DNA of 64,000 nucleotides from Acidobacteria bacterium 28-9 (lineage in GTDB: Bacteria > Acidobacteriota > Blastocatellia > Pyrinomonadales > Pyrinomonadaceae). Position 1 is the stretch's first letter, and every line of letters starts with the position of its first letter. Below are positions 8,285-16,504 of this stretch, piece by piece. Both the position numbers and the translations under genes were made by a program. The stretch is from positions 1-64,000 of the forward strand of contig MWYY01000057.1 in NCBI GenBank assembly GCA_002050355.1. Reading direction: 5' to 3'. The notes under the pieces are model-generated. The model searched no databases. It was not told the DNA's origin and saw only the letters and a list, made by a program, of their open reading frames with translations.

Positions 8285-8307
8285 ATTGTTTATTATAACT
8301 TCAACGA

Positions 8308-8436
8308 TTATTCTTCCCAAATTTCCGGAAACGTCAAATCATTTTGCCAATTTTCTTCGATTTCTTCAATAATCTCCGGCAAATCGTTTAACCAACGCAC
8401 GCCTTTTTCGCCGCATAAGCACAAAGTATTCTGCAT
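8308..8436 (-). pseudogene. Remnant of an aminoglycoside/hydroxyurea phosphotransferase-like gene
   Basis: A 42-codon frame on the minus strand (ATG at 8436, stop 8308-8310) reads CGEKGVRWLNDLPEIIEEIEENW. This resembles the N-terminal GxxGRRWLxxLPxLxxExxxxW pattern of the streptomycin 6-kinase/hydroxyurea phosphotransferase family (about 270-300 residues). It stops before any kinase motif, so only about 15 percent of a gene remains. Upstream in-frame codons (NPPKRF) may extend the similarity. It lies 24 bp upstream of gnd on the same strand. The match is from memory of the family pattern and needs a profile search. Confidence 0.45.
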
Positions 8437-8516
8437 GAATCGCTTTGGCGGATTCGATGTAAAATTCTTATTAATTAATCTTGACGAGTTTAGATTGTTT
8501 GTCGGATTCTAAACAA

Positions 8517-9428
8517 ATGAAAACTTTACTCGAAGCGATTCGCCCGACGACTTTTATCGAACCGGAAAAACTCCGCAAATATCTCGGCGTAGATTTAACC
8601 ATTGCGACGGAAACTTTTCAACACACGGGAAGTTTCAAATTTCGAGCGGCTTACAATCTGGCTTTAAATGTGCCGAACGCCGAAATTCTAACTGCTTCGT
8701 CGGGGAATTTCGGACAGGCTCTGGCATACGCTTGTCAATTATTAAATAAAAAATGCACGGTCGTAATGCCGGGAACATCGGCGCAAGTGAAAATTGAAGC
8801 CGTTAAAGGTTACGGCGCGACGGTTGATTTAGTCGACACGCAAAAAATTGGGCGTAACGAACGGGTTGCGCAATTAGCAGCGAAAATGCCGGACGCATAT
8901 TTTGCAAGTGCTTATGATGATTCGTTTGTCATCGAAGGCAACGCGAGTTTGGGCGCGGAACTTGCCACGAAAAACTTCGATGTCGTCGTTTCGCCGGTCG
9001 GCGGCGGCGGTTTAGCTTCGGGAATTATCAAAGGTTTGTGCGACGCCGAAAGCGCCGCGCAAATTTTCGGCGCAGAGCCTCTTCTGGCAAACGATGCAGC
9101 GCGTTCTTTTCGTGAAGGCAAGATTGTCGTCAACGAATTCGAGCCGCAAACAATCGCCGACGGCGCGCGCACGATTTCTTTGGGCAATCTGAATTGGGCG
9201 ATTTTGCAAACGGGTTTGTCTGGAATTTTTGAAGTCCCGGAAGAAAAAATAATAGAAGCCGTGCGGATTTTGTTTTCCTACGCGAATTTGAAAACCGAGC
9301 CGACGGGCGCGCTCTCTTTGGGTGCGATTTTGGATAATCGAGAAAAGTTTATTGACAAAAAAGTTTGCCTCGTCGTCAGCGGCGGTAATGTTGACGCGGG
9401 AATTTACCGGCAGATTTTGGATGGTTAA
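8517..9428 (+). CDS. PLP-dependent threonine/serine dehydratase or racemase-like enzyme (fold type II)
   Basis: The 303-residue protein (ATG at 8517) has fold-type-II PLP hallmarks: the Schiff-base lysine in HTGSFKFRAA near residue 40, the substrate loop SSGNFGQALA, and the glycine-rich phosphate cup PVGGGGLASG near residue 165. The C-terminal SGGNVD motif fits the threonine dehydratase/serine racemase group, and no ACT regulatory domain is present. Likely substrates are L-threonine or L-serine, giving 2-oxobutyrate or pyruvate; the exact reaction is not fixed. It overlaps the end of cinA tail to tail by 4 bp. Confidence 0.82.
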   Translation: MKTLLEAIRPTTFIEPEKLRKYLGVDLTIATETFQHTGSFKFRAAYNLALNVPNAEILTASSGNFGQALAYACQLLNKKCTVVMPGTSAQVKIEAVKGYGATVDLVDTQKIGRNERVAQLAAKMPDAYFASAYDDSFVIEGNASLGAELATKNFDVVVSPVGGGGLASGIIKGLCDAESAAQIFGAEPLLANDAARSFREGKIVVNEFEPQTIADGARTISLGNLNWAILQTGLSGIFEVPEEKIIEAVRILFSYANLKTEPTGALSLGAILDNREKFIDKKVCLVVSGGNVDAGIYRQILDG

Positions 9429-10672
9429 TTTTGCTTTTTCAAAATCGTTCGACGCAGAAAATCGAGCGCCGCTTGCGACGCACGCCAGCGAATTAAATAT
9501 CTATCGCCCGGCAGATTTATTTTGATTGATTTTGTTTCCGTCCCGTCTGACAAACCGATAAAAACCAAGCCAACCGGCTTTTCCGCCGTCCCTCCGTTTG
9601 GTCCTGCGATTCCGGTAATGGAAACCGCGTAATCGGTTCCAGAACGTTCCCGCATTCCGGTCGCCATTGCTTCGGCAACTTCTTTGGATACCGCGCCGTA
9701 TTTTTCAATCAGTTCGGCGGGAACGTTGAGCGTTCTGATTTTTGCCTGGTTGGCGTAAGCGACGACGCCTTCGATGAAATAGCCGGACGAGCCGGAAATT
9801 TCCGTCAGGCGTTCGGCAATCAAGCCGCCCGTGCAGCTTTCCGCCAGCGAAAGCGTTTTCCCCGTTTGCAAAAGAAGGTTGCCGACGACTTCTTCCATTG
9901 TTTCACCGTTTATCGCAAACACGCCGGAACCGAGCGCCGCCGCAATTTTTGTCGCAACTTCTTCGAGCAGTTCGTCAGCTTGCTTTTCGCTTTTATCTTG
10001 CGCGGTCAAATTAATTTCAATTTCCGAACGGTTGAATAAAATCGTCGTCTGCGGATTTTCATACTGCAAATAAATCGGCGCAATCAGTTCGTCAACCGCC
10101 GATTCGCCCATTCCCGCAACACGCAAAATACGACGTTTGACGAAAATCTCTCCGGCTCGTTCGCGGAGTTTCGGTAAAATGAAATTTTCAAACATCGGTT
10201 TATTTTCGCGCGGCGGACCGGGAAGAATAATGAAAAATTTTCCGTCTGTTTCCACAGACATTCCGGCGGCAGAACCGTTCGGGTTCGGCAAAACTTCCGC
10301 GCCTTCGATAACAAATGCTTGACGGCGATTAATTTCCGGCATCTCGCGTTTGATTTGCTCGAATCTTTTAGCTACTTCCCGTAAAACGTCTTCACGAAAG
10401 ACAAGTTCTCGATTTACCGCGCGCGCCGAAACCTTTCGCGTAATGTCGTCTTCGGTCGGACCCAAACCGCCGGTTGCAATAACAATATCAGAACGCCGCA
10501 AAGCATCTTTAATTGTTTCTTCAAGCCGCGTTTCGTCGTCGCCGACAACGGTTTTGAGCTTTACTTCGATGCCTATTTCGTTTAGTTTTCCGGTCAGCCA
10601 GAGACTGTTCGTGTCGGTTTTCGTCGGTGTTAAAAGTTCAGAGCCAATAGCAATAATTTCTGCGGAAAACAT
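9425..10672 (-). CDS. cinA: CinA family protein: MoaB/MogA-like domain plus nicotinamide-nucleotide amidase
   Basis: The 415-residue protein has two domains. Residues 1-170 form a molybdopterin-binding-like (COG1058) domain, with AEIIAIGSELLTPTKTDTN and ATGGLGPTEDDITRK. Residues 255-410 form the CinA C-terminal (PncC) domain, with LSLAESCTGGLIAERLT, GVVAYANQAKI and VSITGIAGPNGGT. The C-terminal domain deamidates nicotinamide mononucleotide in NAD recycling, and the N-terminal domain can hydrolyse ADP-ribose-type nucleotides. Length matches the full-length family. The name reflects historical competence induction, which is not implied here. It is convergent with the PLP enzyme. Confidence 0.93.
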   Translation of the reverse strand: MFSAEIIAIGSELLTPTKTDTNSLWLTGKLNEIGIEVKLKTVVGDDETRLEETIKDALRRSDIVIATGGLGPTEDDITRKVSARAVNRELVFREDVLREVAKRFEQIKREMPEINRRQAFVIEGAEVLPNPNGSAAGMSVETDGKFFIILPGPPRENKPMFENFILPKLRERAGEIFVKRRILRVAGMGESAVDELIAPIYLQYENPQTTILFNRSEIEINLTAQDKSEKQADELLEEVATKIAAALGSGVFAINGETMEEVVGNLLLQTGKTLSLAESCTGGLIAERLTEISGSSGYFIEGVVAYANQAKIRTLNVPAELIEKYGAVSKEVAEAMATGMRERSGTDYAVSITGIAGPNGGTAEKPVGLVFIGLSDGTETKSIKINLPGDRYLIRWRASQAALDFLRRTILKKQN

Positions 10673-10676
10673 AAGT

Positions 10677-10756
10677 TAATGATGAATGGTAAATGGTGAA
10701 TGGTAAATGAAAGAATTTCCTACATTCATCATTCACAGTTCACCATTCACCATTAT
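10677..10756. repeat. Inverted heptad-type repeat, sister of the 4525 element
   Basis: Five left-arm 7-bp units of ATGGTGA/ATGGTAA type (10677-10711) face a right arm of TTCACCA/TTCATCA type (10722-10756). The right arm supplies the stop codon (10753-10755) of the gene beyond it. The outer 17 bases of the right arm are the same as in the 4525-4576 element, so the two are copies or recent relatives. Confidence 0.75.
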
Positions 10757-11634
10757 TTACTGTCGTAAATGTCGTGCAGCACTTCGGAAATCGGTTTGCG
10801 GTTAGCAAAAGGGTCGTCGCTGTTTTTGTGTTTTTTCTTTTTGTGATTTTCTGAATCGTTCGGCGTCAGCTGGTTTTCGGTTGGAGAAAATTCCCGCCCG
10901 TTATCGGTCGAATATCCGCCGGGTTCATTCTGAACGACGGAAACAAAAATTTTCTCGACCGTATTTTCGCCGTTTATTTGTCTTAATTCCTTTTGTTTTT
11001 TCTCGGCAAAGGCGGCTTCCTTTTTTTTCGTTTCTTGTTCTTTTAACAAAATGAGGCTATTTTCAAGCAGCATTTTTCCGCGATTGCGGCGCGCACGTTC
11101 GAGCGAGCGGATGGCGGCGGAAGTTTGCGGCGCCTCGGATGGTTCACGCTCGATTTTTCGCAAAATCCTGACATAGTTTCGCAAATCAGGCGACGGATAA
11201 TTAAAAGTCGCTTCGTTGGCATTTTCATTTTCCAAAACGTATGCCAGATGATTTGAGGCAGATTTGTAATCGCCGATTTTGTTGTAGAGTGCGCCGAGCG
11301 TGAAATAAACCAAGGGCGGCGCACCATTCATTAATTGAAGAATGCGCTCGCCGCGCCCGATAACTTCCTGCACTTCAAAACCAAACCAGCGACGTTCGTC
11401 ATCACGCAAAAGTTCGTTTGCCGACAAATAAAATTCAAAAATTTCGCGCGTCTCGCTGCGTGAAGGCTGCGAGAAAGTCTTCCACAAAACGTATGCGAAA
11501 ATGCCGAAGAAAAATATCACAAATAAAGGAAAACCGGCGACAAAAAGCATTGTCGCAATCAATCCGAAAGCCAGCGCGTATTGCGAATTTTCTTTCAGAG
11601 ACTCAGAGGTTTTTTTTTGAAGTTTATCACTCAC
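10753..11634 (-). CDS. Membrane-anchored TPR-like protein, function unknown
   Basis: The 293-residue protein has two hydrophobic segments at about residues 19-55, giving an N-terminal membrane hairpin. A helical domain follows (about 60-165) with a tetratricopeptide-like stretch, VYFTLGALYNKIGDYKSASNHLAYVLE. The last 110 residues are highly charged and low in complexity, with Lys-rich and His/Lys runs, ending in KPISEVLHDIYDSK. No catalytic motif is visible. It probably acts as a scaffold at the inner membrane. The stop codon lies in the 10677 repeat. The ferredoxin-like gene is 53 bp upstream on the same strand. Confidence 0.6.
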   Translation of the reverse strand: MSDKLQKKTSESLKENSQYALAFGLIATMLFVAGFPLFVIFFFGIFAYVLWKTFSQPSRSETREIFEFYLSANELLRDDERRWFGFEVQEVIGRGERILQLMNGAPPLVYFTLGALYNKIGDYKSASNHLAYVLENENANEATFNYPSPDLRNYVRILRKIEREPSEAPQTSAAIRSLERARRNRGKMLLENSLILLKEQETKKKEAAFAEKKQKELRQINGENTVEKIFVSVVQNEPGGYSTDNGREFSPTENQLTPNDSENHKKKKHKNSDDPFANRKPISEVLHDIYDSK

Positions 11635-11687
11635 GCCAAATGCAAATCTTTTAGTTTCTCGTCAATTAGATAATGTTTTTCTGCAAT

Positions 11688-12338
11688 TTACTCCTGATTA
11701 TTGTCAGAATTGTCTTTTTTATTTTGCCGTCTAGTTTTGCCGTTAGCAGCACTGCCGCTGTTCGCAGCAGTTTTGGCGGTCGGCGCTTTAGCTTCGGTTT
11801 TATGCTCTTTCGGACGCTTTGCTTTTTTGTCGTCGTCTTCGAGTTTCAATCCGAATTGCGCCATAACGTCCATAATTTTACTGACAACGTGCGAAGGCGA
11901 ATTGATAACGAAAGAAAATGTTTCACTCAAAGTTATAGCTTCTAGTTCGAGCAGGGAGGCGACTTTTTTCTCGAGTGGCAATTCTTCAAACTGCTTGCGG
12001 TATTCTTCAGTCTGCACTTCGTCTTTCGGTTTTTCTTCTTCTTTTTTCTTGTTCGTCATAACTGTAATTTCTCCCGATTGTTCGACTTTCACCTGACACG
12101 AAAGACGTTCGCCGTTTTTGCGTCGTCCTGCGTTTAGATGCTCGGTTTCCCGCTCGGTTACCAGCGATAAAAATTCGCTGCCTTCTTTTACGCGCATCGC
12201 GCACGAATCGCACTTGCCGATTCTACCGCATTCGGCTTCGACTTCGACGCCCAAACGACGCGCCGCGTCAAATAAATATGTGCCGATGGCAACAACGCCG
12301 CTTCTTTTTTCGCGCTCGAATTTCAGTTCTGCTTCCAT
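11688..12338 (-). CDS. 2Fe-2S ferredoxin-domain protein with charged C-terminal extension
   Basis: Residues 1-92 form a plant-type [2Fe-2S] ferredoxin domain. The ligands are visible as C-GRIG-KC-DS-C (about residues 37-46) and a fourth Cys in RLSCQV near residue 81. After about residue 95 come a charged linker and a helical segment (PLEKKVASLLELEAITLSETFSFVINSPSHVVSKIMDVMAQFGLKL region). A Lys/Ala-rich disordered tail runs to residue 216. The fusion is unusual for a simple electron carrier; the middle helix may bind a partner. It lies between the TPR-like gene and fur on the same strand, so iron-linked regulation is possible but not shown. Confidence 0.75.
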   Translation of the reverse strand: MEAELKFEREKRSGVVAIGTYLFDAARRLGVEVEAECGRIGKCDSCAMRVKEGSEFLSLVTERETEHLNAGRRKNGERLSCQVKVEQSGEITVMTNKKKEEEKPKDEVQTEEYRKQFEELPLEKKVASLLELEAITLSETFSFVINSPSHVVSKIMDVMAQFGLKLEDDDKKAKRPKEHKTEAKAPTAKTAANSGSAANGKTRRQNKKDNSDNNQE

Positions 12339-12345
12339 AAAAATT

Positions 12346-12359
12346 AAGATTCAAGATTC
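12346..12359. repeat. Short heptad pair
   Basis: Two adjacent copies of AAGATTC (12346-12359), followed by a degenerate third unit, lie in the 50-bp gap between fur and the ferredoxin gene. This is a minimal example of the heptad arrays seen elsewhere. Confidence 0.4.
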
Positions 12360-12388
12360 ATATTCGGGTATTAACATTAAATCCTGAA

Positions 12389-12910
12389 TTACTTTGTTTT
12401 CCCCGACACGACCCGCACTCGCGGTAGCGCGCCCGAAGCTGCGCTGTACAGCTCGCTTTCCATTTTTCCGCAATCGGAGCAAACGCCCAATATTCGTAAA
12501 TTATGATGCGTCAACTTAAAGCCAAACTTTTCCGCCATCGCATCTTGCAGGGCTTCGAGTTCGGGCGAGAAAAATTCAATCACTTTGCCGCATTCGGTGC
12601 AAATCATATGGTCGTGATGTTCGTGATTATAATGATGTTCGTAGTAAGTTTTTCCGTCGCCAAAGCGAACTTCGCGCGCTAAACCCGCTTCGGTCAAAAG
12701 TTTTAAGGTACGATAAACGGTCGTATGTCCGACGCTCTGGTCCTGCTTTTGCACCAGCCAATACAAATCTTCGCTCGACAGATGTTCTTCGGTGCGCAGA
12801 AAAATCTCCAAAATCAAATCTCTCTGCGCCGTGCGCTTCAAGCCTGCCTTTTGGAGATGCTCCAAAAAAACCTGTTCTTCTTTTTGAAAATCGTTTTTTC
12901 TGTCCGCCAT
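12389..12910 (-). CDS. fur: Fur family metal-responsive transcriptional repressor
   Basis: The 173-residue protein has an N-terminal winged helix ([28 protein letters not shown], then [17 protein letters not shown]) and a dimerisation domain. That domain holds the metal-site run [18 protein letters not shown] and two CxxC pairs (CTEC, CSDC) for structural zinc. The ATG at 12910 is preferred over an upstream TTG. The overall pattern fits Fur better than PerR or Zur, but metal specificity cannot be read with certainty. The next gene downstream encodes a 2Fe-2S protein. Confidence 0.88.
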   Translation of the reverse strand: MADRKNDFQKEEQVFLEHLQKAGLKRTAQRDLILEIFLRTEEHLSSEDLYWLVQKQDQSVGHTTVYRTLKLLTEAGLAREVRFGDGKTYYEHHYNHEHHDHMICTECGKVIEFFSPELEALQDAMAEKFGFKLTHHNLRILGVCSDCGKMESELYSAASGALPRVRVVSGKTK

Positions 12911-12952
12911 AAAAATTTGTTTCAAAAGCCATAGTTAAAGATTGCTTTTATT

Positions 12953-13843
12953 TTAACATTTGAAATTATTTTTCGCTAACAAAATAATCTTTCGCATTTC
13001 ATCGATTTTCTCGCCGCCTGCGCCGTTTTGCTGCAATTCGGCTAGATGCAGCGAACGCTGCCCAAGTTGCAGATATACTTCAAAGGCTTCGGCAGAAACG
13101 TTTTCGCTCAAGACCGCAATTTGCCTGCGAAGAGTTTCAAGGTCGGCGCGCGCAAATGTTCCGGTTAAAGCCTGCGCCGTTGTTTGTGTTTGAAGATTTT
13201 CAACAGTGCTTTTGACGAGCGGCAGCAAAATTTCCTGCGCATTTTTTTCGCTCAATCGGCATTTTTTGAGCATTTCAAGTGCAACGTCAATCAGCGCAAC
13301 GAGATGACCGCACGCCGTAACCGCCGAAGCGTGATAAAGCATCTTGAATTTTGTTTCGATCGAAAAAGATTTTCCGCCAAGTTTCTCGACAATATCTTTT
13401 GCCGCTTGAACTGCTTCCTCATCGCCTTCGATGCAGAAATAAGCGCCGGCAAAGTGCTTTGCGCCCAAACGCGCGTTGCTAATGGAAACCAGCGGATGGA
13501 GCGACGCGACGCGGCAGCCAATTTCTTTTAACTTTGCGAGTTTTTCCGATGAAAGCGAGCCGCTGGTGTGATAAACAAACGGTTTATTCCTTAAATTTTT
13601 GGCGAGATTTTCGGCGACCTTTACAATTTCCGAATCCTGAGTCGTAATGAAAATCGCGTCGGAAGAAATTTTTGAAAGCTCTCCGGTTTTTAATATATTT
13701 GGTCTTGGCGCAATAAATTCAGCAATTTTATTTGCAGTTTTCGTTTTTCGCCCAGTCAGGTTTTCGATTTCAAAACCCTTTTCCGCCAAAGCTATCGCCA
13801 AAGCTCCGCCGAGTCTGCCGATACCTATAATTGAGATTTTCAT
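12953..13843 (-). CDS. Rossmann-fold oxidoreductase-like protein with C-terminal DUF2520 domain
   Basis: The 296-residue protein begins with an NAD(P)-binding Rossmann fold (MKISIIGIGRLGGALAIAL). The segments DAIFITTQDSEI, YHTSGSLSSEKL and ASLHPLVS follow; in this family they precede the all-helical C-terminal domain (about residues 130-285), which resembles the dimerisation domain of 6PGDH/ketopantoate-reductase-like enzymes. No substrate has been established for this family that I can name. It sits upstream of fur on the same strand, 42 bp away. Confidence 0.78.
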   Translation of the reverse strand: MKISIIGIGRLGGALAIALAEKGFEIENLTGRKTKTANKIAEFIAPRPNILKTGELSKISSDAIFITTQDSEIVKVAENLAKNLRNKPFVYHTSGSLSSEKLAKLKEIGCRVASLHPLVSISNARLGAKHFAGAYFCIEGDEEAVQAAKDIVEKLGGKSFSIETKFKMLYHASAVTACGHLVALIDVALEMLKKCRLSEKNAQEILLPLVKSTVENLQTQTTAQALTGTFARADLETLRRQIAVLSENVSAEAFEVYLQLGQRSLHLAELQQNGAGGEKIDEMRKIILLAKNNFKC

Positions 13844-14096
13844 TCAAAAGAAATTATCCACAAAGAGGCGCGAAATACAAAATCGGCTCATTACAAGCAA
13901 AACAAGCAAAATTTATTTCTCTGGACAAGAAGCTTTATAAATTGTTTTTGATTGGAAATTTTCTTTGCAATATTTAAATTTTCCAGCGAAACTTTCGCAA
14001 CTTTTTTTTATTCAGCCGCATCAAATTCACCGTTACTTTACAATTTAAAAAGAAGCAAAATTTATTTTCGTGGTCAAAGGTTTTCAGGAGGCAAGT

Positions 14097-15308
14097 ATGG
14101 CTAAAGATTTCACTCGTCGGCTCGGCGCGTTTGTTCTAATGTCGGCGGTTTGGTTCGGCACGATTGCAGTTTTCCCGTTCGCAACTATGGCGCAGGATAA
14201 TTCGGATGCGAAACAAACCGAAAAATCCGGCAAAAAAGATAAGAAAAAAGATAAAACGGTTGCAGTAAATCAAACTCAAAACCCGGCTCAAACCGGCGGC
14301 GCTAATCAACCGCTGGCGGAAAAAGAAAATCCGGCATTAATCGGTAAGCGCAATATCAACGGCAGCACGGGTAACAAATTTTTCGGCTGGCTCGGCGGCT
14401 CGCGTGAACAGGAGTATGCCATCGGCAGACAACTCGCGACGGAAGTCGAACAGCAGGCAAAAATGGTTGAAGACCCGATTATTACCGAGTTTGTCAACCG
14501 CGTAGGGCAGAACGTCGTGCTTCACTCGGATGCAAAAGTTCCCTTTACGATAAAGGTGATTGATTCCGACGAAGTCAACGCTTTTGCGCTTCCGGGCGGA
14601 TTTTTCTTTGTCAATAAAGGTTTGATTCTAGCCGCTGACAACGAATCTGAACTGGCAGGTGTGATGGCGCACGAAATCGCTCACGTTGCGGCGCGGCACG
14701 CGATGGAAAATCAGGGCAAATCCTCGGCTATCCAATACGGGTCGCTGCTGGGAATTATTTTCGGCGGTCCGGTTATTGGCACAATTTTGCAGAATGTCGG
14801 CGGTTTGGGTCAGGCTCTCGCTTTTTTCAAATTCTCGCGCGGCGCGGAGGAAGAAGCCGACAAACTCGGCGTTCAATATCTCTACGCGGCTGGTTACGAC
14901 CCGACCGCATTGTCCACAATGTTTGAAAAACTCGCGTCGAAAAACAAAAAGAAGCCCGGCACACTTTCAAAGCTTTTTGCTTCGCATCCGCAGGATATTG
15001 CACGCCGTGATTCGAGTCTTTCGCTTGTGGCGCGTTTTCCTGAAAAAGAAGAATACGTCGTCAGCACATCGGAATTTCAGCGCGTCAAAGGGCATCTTTT
15101 TAAAATTTCCAACGCCAAAGCCGGCGTCATCGGCGACATTGACGACAGCGAACCGGGCAGACCGACTTTGAAGAAACGCCAGCCGGACGCCGATTCAACC
15201 GCCCCGGATGGTTCGACCGATAGTTCTTCGAGTTCATCGAAAGACGCTCCGCCGAAATTGAAAAAACGCGGTAGCGAACCGGAACCGACACCGAGTCCCG
15301 AAAAATAA
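14097..15308 (+). CDS. Secreted M48-family zinc metalloprotease
   Basis: The start at 14097 has a near-perfect AGGAGG Shine-Dalgarno 8 bases upstream, so it is preferred to the frame start at 14070. A signal peptide (about residues 1-33, ending near MAQDN) exports the 403-residue protein. The catalytic core (about 85-300) contains the zinc motif MAHEIAHVAARHAM and a downstream glutamate region (RGAEEEADKLGVQYL), as in BepA/LoiP-type periplasmic proteases that handle misfolded outer-membrane proteins. It lacks the TPR domain of BepA. The C-terminal 70 residues are Ser/Lys/Pro-rich and disordered, with two KLKKR/TLKKR motifs. A strong terminator follows. Confidence 0.9.
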   Translation: MAKDFTRRLGAFVLMSAVWFGTIAVFPFATMAQDNSDAKQTEKSGKKDKKKDKTVAVNQTQNPAQTGGANQPLAEKENPALIGKRNINGSTGNKFFGWLGGSREQEYAIGRQLATEVEQQAKMVEDPIITEFVNRVGQNVVLHSDAKVPFTIKVIDSDEVNAFALPGGFFFVNKGLILAADNESELAGVMAHEIAHVAARHAMENQGKSSAIQYGSLLGIIFGGPVIGTILQNVGGLGQALAFFKFSRGAEEEADKLGVQYLYAAGYDPTALSTMFEKLASKNKKKPGTLSKLFASHPQDIARRDSSLSLVARFPEKEEYVVSTSEFQRVKGHLFKISNAKAGVIGDIDDSEPGRPTLKKRQPDADSTAPDGSTDSSSSSSKDAPPKLKKRGSEPEPTPSPEK

Positions 15309-15329
15309 GAAGTTTACGAGATATATTTT

Positions 15330-15366
15330 GAACACGCTTTGTTTATAGACAAAGCGTGTTTTTTTA
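15330..15366 (+). terminator. Rho-independent terminator after the M48 protease
   Basis: AACACGCTTTGT (15330-15341), a 6-base loop, and ACAAAGCGTGTT (15348-15359) form a perfect 12-bp stem, followed by a run of seven T residues. Confidence 0.93.
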
Positions 15367-15486
15367 ATGCCGCTTTTTTCTCCCTAGTGAAATTGCAAGA
15401 GTTATGAGAATCATTTTAGAATGGCTATAAGATTTTAAAACTTTTGCAATCCGCACAGTTTTGTGAGTTTCCAAACCAATCCGAAA

Positions 15487-16455
15487 ATGGCAGAAAACTT
15501 AAATACAACTTCTCAACCGAAGAAAAAACTCAGCGCAGACAAAAAGATTCGGGCAATAATTGAACAAATATGGCTAAAAGCTGTAAGATTTTATACATAC
15601 AATTCGCCGATTGATAAAGGAAAATACAGACTCTTCCAGCTGGCTTTGTGCTTATGCCGCTATTTGCCGACCGAAATAAAGACTCAAACCCGAGACGGAA
15701 GAAAACTCTCTGCAAATTTGACGACCGGAATGAATACGACCGTTTTTTTTCTCGGCGAATATGAAAAAAGCCCTACAAAGATAGTCGCGTCCATGCTTAA
15801 ATCCGGCGATGTGTGTCTGGATGCGGGCGCAAATTTTGGCTGGTATACGACACTCTTTTATAAGCATTGCAGCGCGGCGGGCGCGGTTCACGCTTTTGAG
15901 CCTGTGCCGATGAGTTTTGAGGAACTCCGGCGAAATTATAAATTAATGGGCGCGCCCGAAAATGTTTTTATCAACAATCTTGCTCTGGGCGAACGCTGCG
16001 GCGAGATTACAATAAATTTATTTCCGAACCAGCCGACCGGTCATGCGTCGCTCTCCAGCCACGGGCAGAATGATTTTGTTTCTTTTCAATGCGAAATGAT
16101 AACGCTCGATTCATACCTTGAAAAACATAATCTCGAACAAGTTGATTTTGTAAAACTCGACATCGAAGGCGCTGAAATGATGTTTTTCAAAGGAGCGGAA
16201 AAGTTATTCAAACAAACTGTGCCGCCTATTTGGTTGATAGAAATGGCTTTGGAACAGACGCGCGATTTTGGATATTTGCCGAATGATTTAATAAATTTTA
16301 TGCGCCAGCGCGCCGCTTATGACTTTTATAAAGTTAATGAAATCAAAGCCACTTTAAAAAAAATCGAAGGCTTTTCGCCCGAAGACATCGGAGCAAATGT
16401 CGTTTGCATTCCGCGGGGATTTCGTCAAGATTGCGCTCGTTTATTATTTGACTAA
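15487..16455 (+). CDS. FkbM-family SAM-dependent methyltransferase
   Basis: The 322-residue protein (ATG at 15487; an in-frame GTG lies 8 codons upstream) has the FkbM fold. Motif I is VCLDAGANFGWYTTLF near residue 115, HAFEPVP is the acidic post-I, NVFINNLALGE follows, and the FkbM signature is VDFVKLDIEGAEMMFFKGA near residue 225. The family O-methylates sugars or polyketides; many members sit in surface-polysaccharide clusters. The N-terminal 90 residues are poorly conserved and basic. It stands alone between a terminator and a convergent gene, so the substrate is unknown. A second FkbM gene occurs at 31933. Confidence 0.87.
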   Translation: MAENLNTTSQPKKKLSADKKIRAIIEQIWLKAVRFYTYNSPIDKGKYRLFQLALCLCRYLPTEIKTQTRDGRKLSANLTTGMNTTVFFLGEYEKSPTKIVASMLKSGDVCLDAGANFGWYTTLFYKHCSAAGAVHAFEPVPMSFEELRRNYKLMGAPENVFINNLALGERCGEITINLFPNQPTGHASLSSHGQNDFVSFQCEMITLDSYLEKHNLEQVDFVKLDIEGAEMMFFKGAEKLFKQTVPPIWLIEMALEQTRDFGYLPNDLINFMRQRAAYDFYKVNEIKATLKKIEGFSPEDIGANVVCIPRGFRQDCARLLFD

Positions 16456-16504
16456 TATATGCAAAACGAAAGGTGAATTACAGTCTTTTACCTTCTTTTC
16501 TTTT

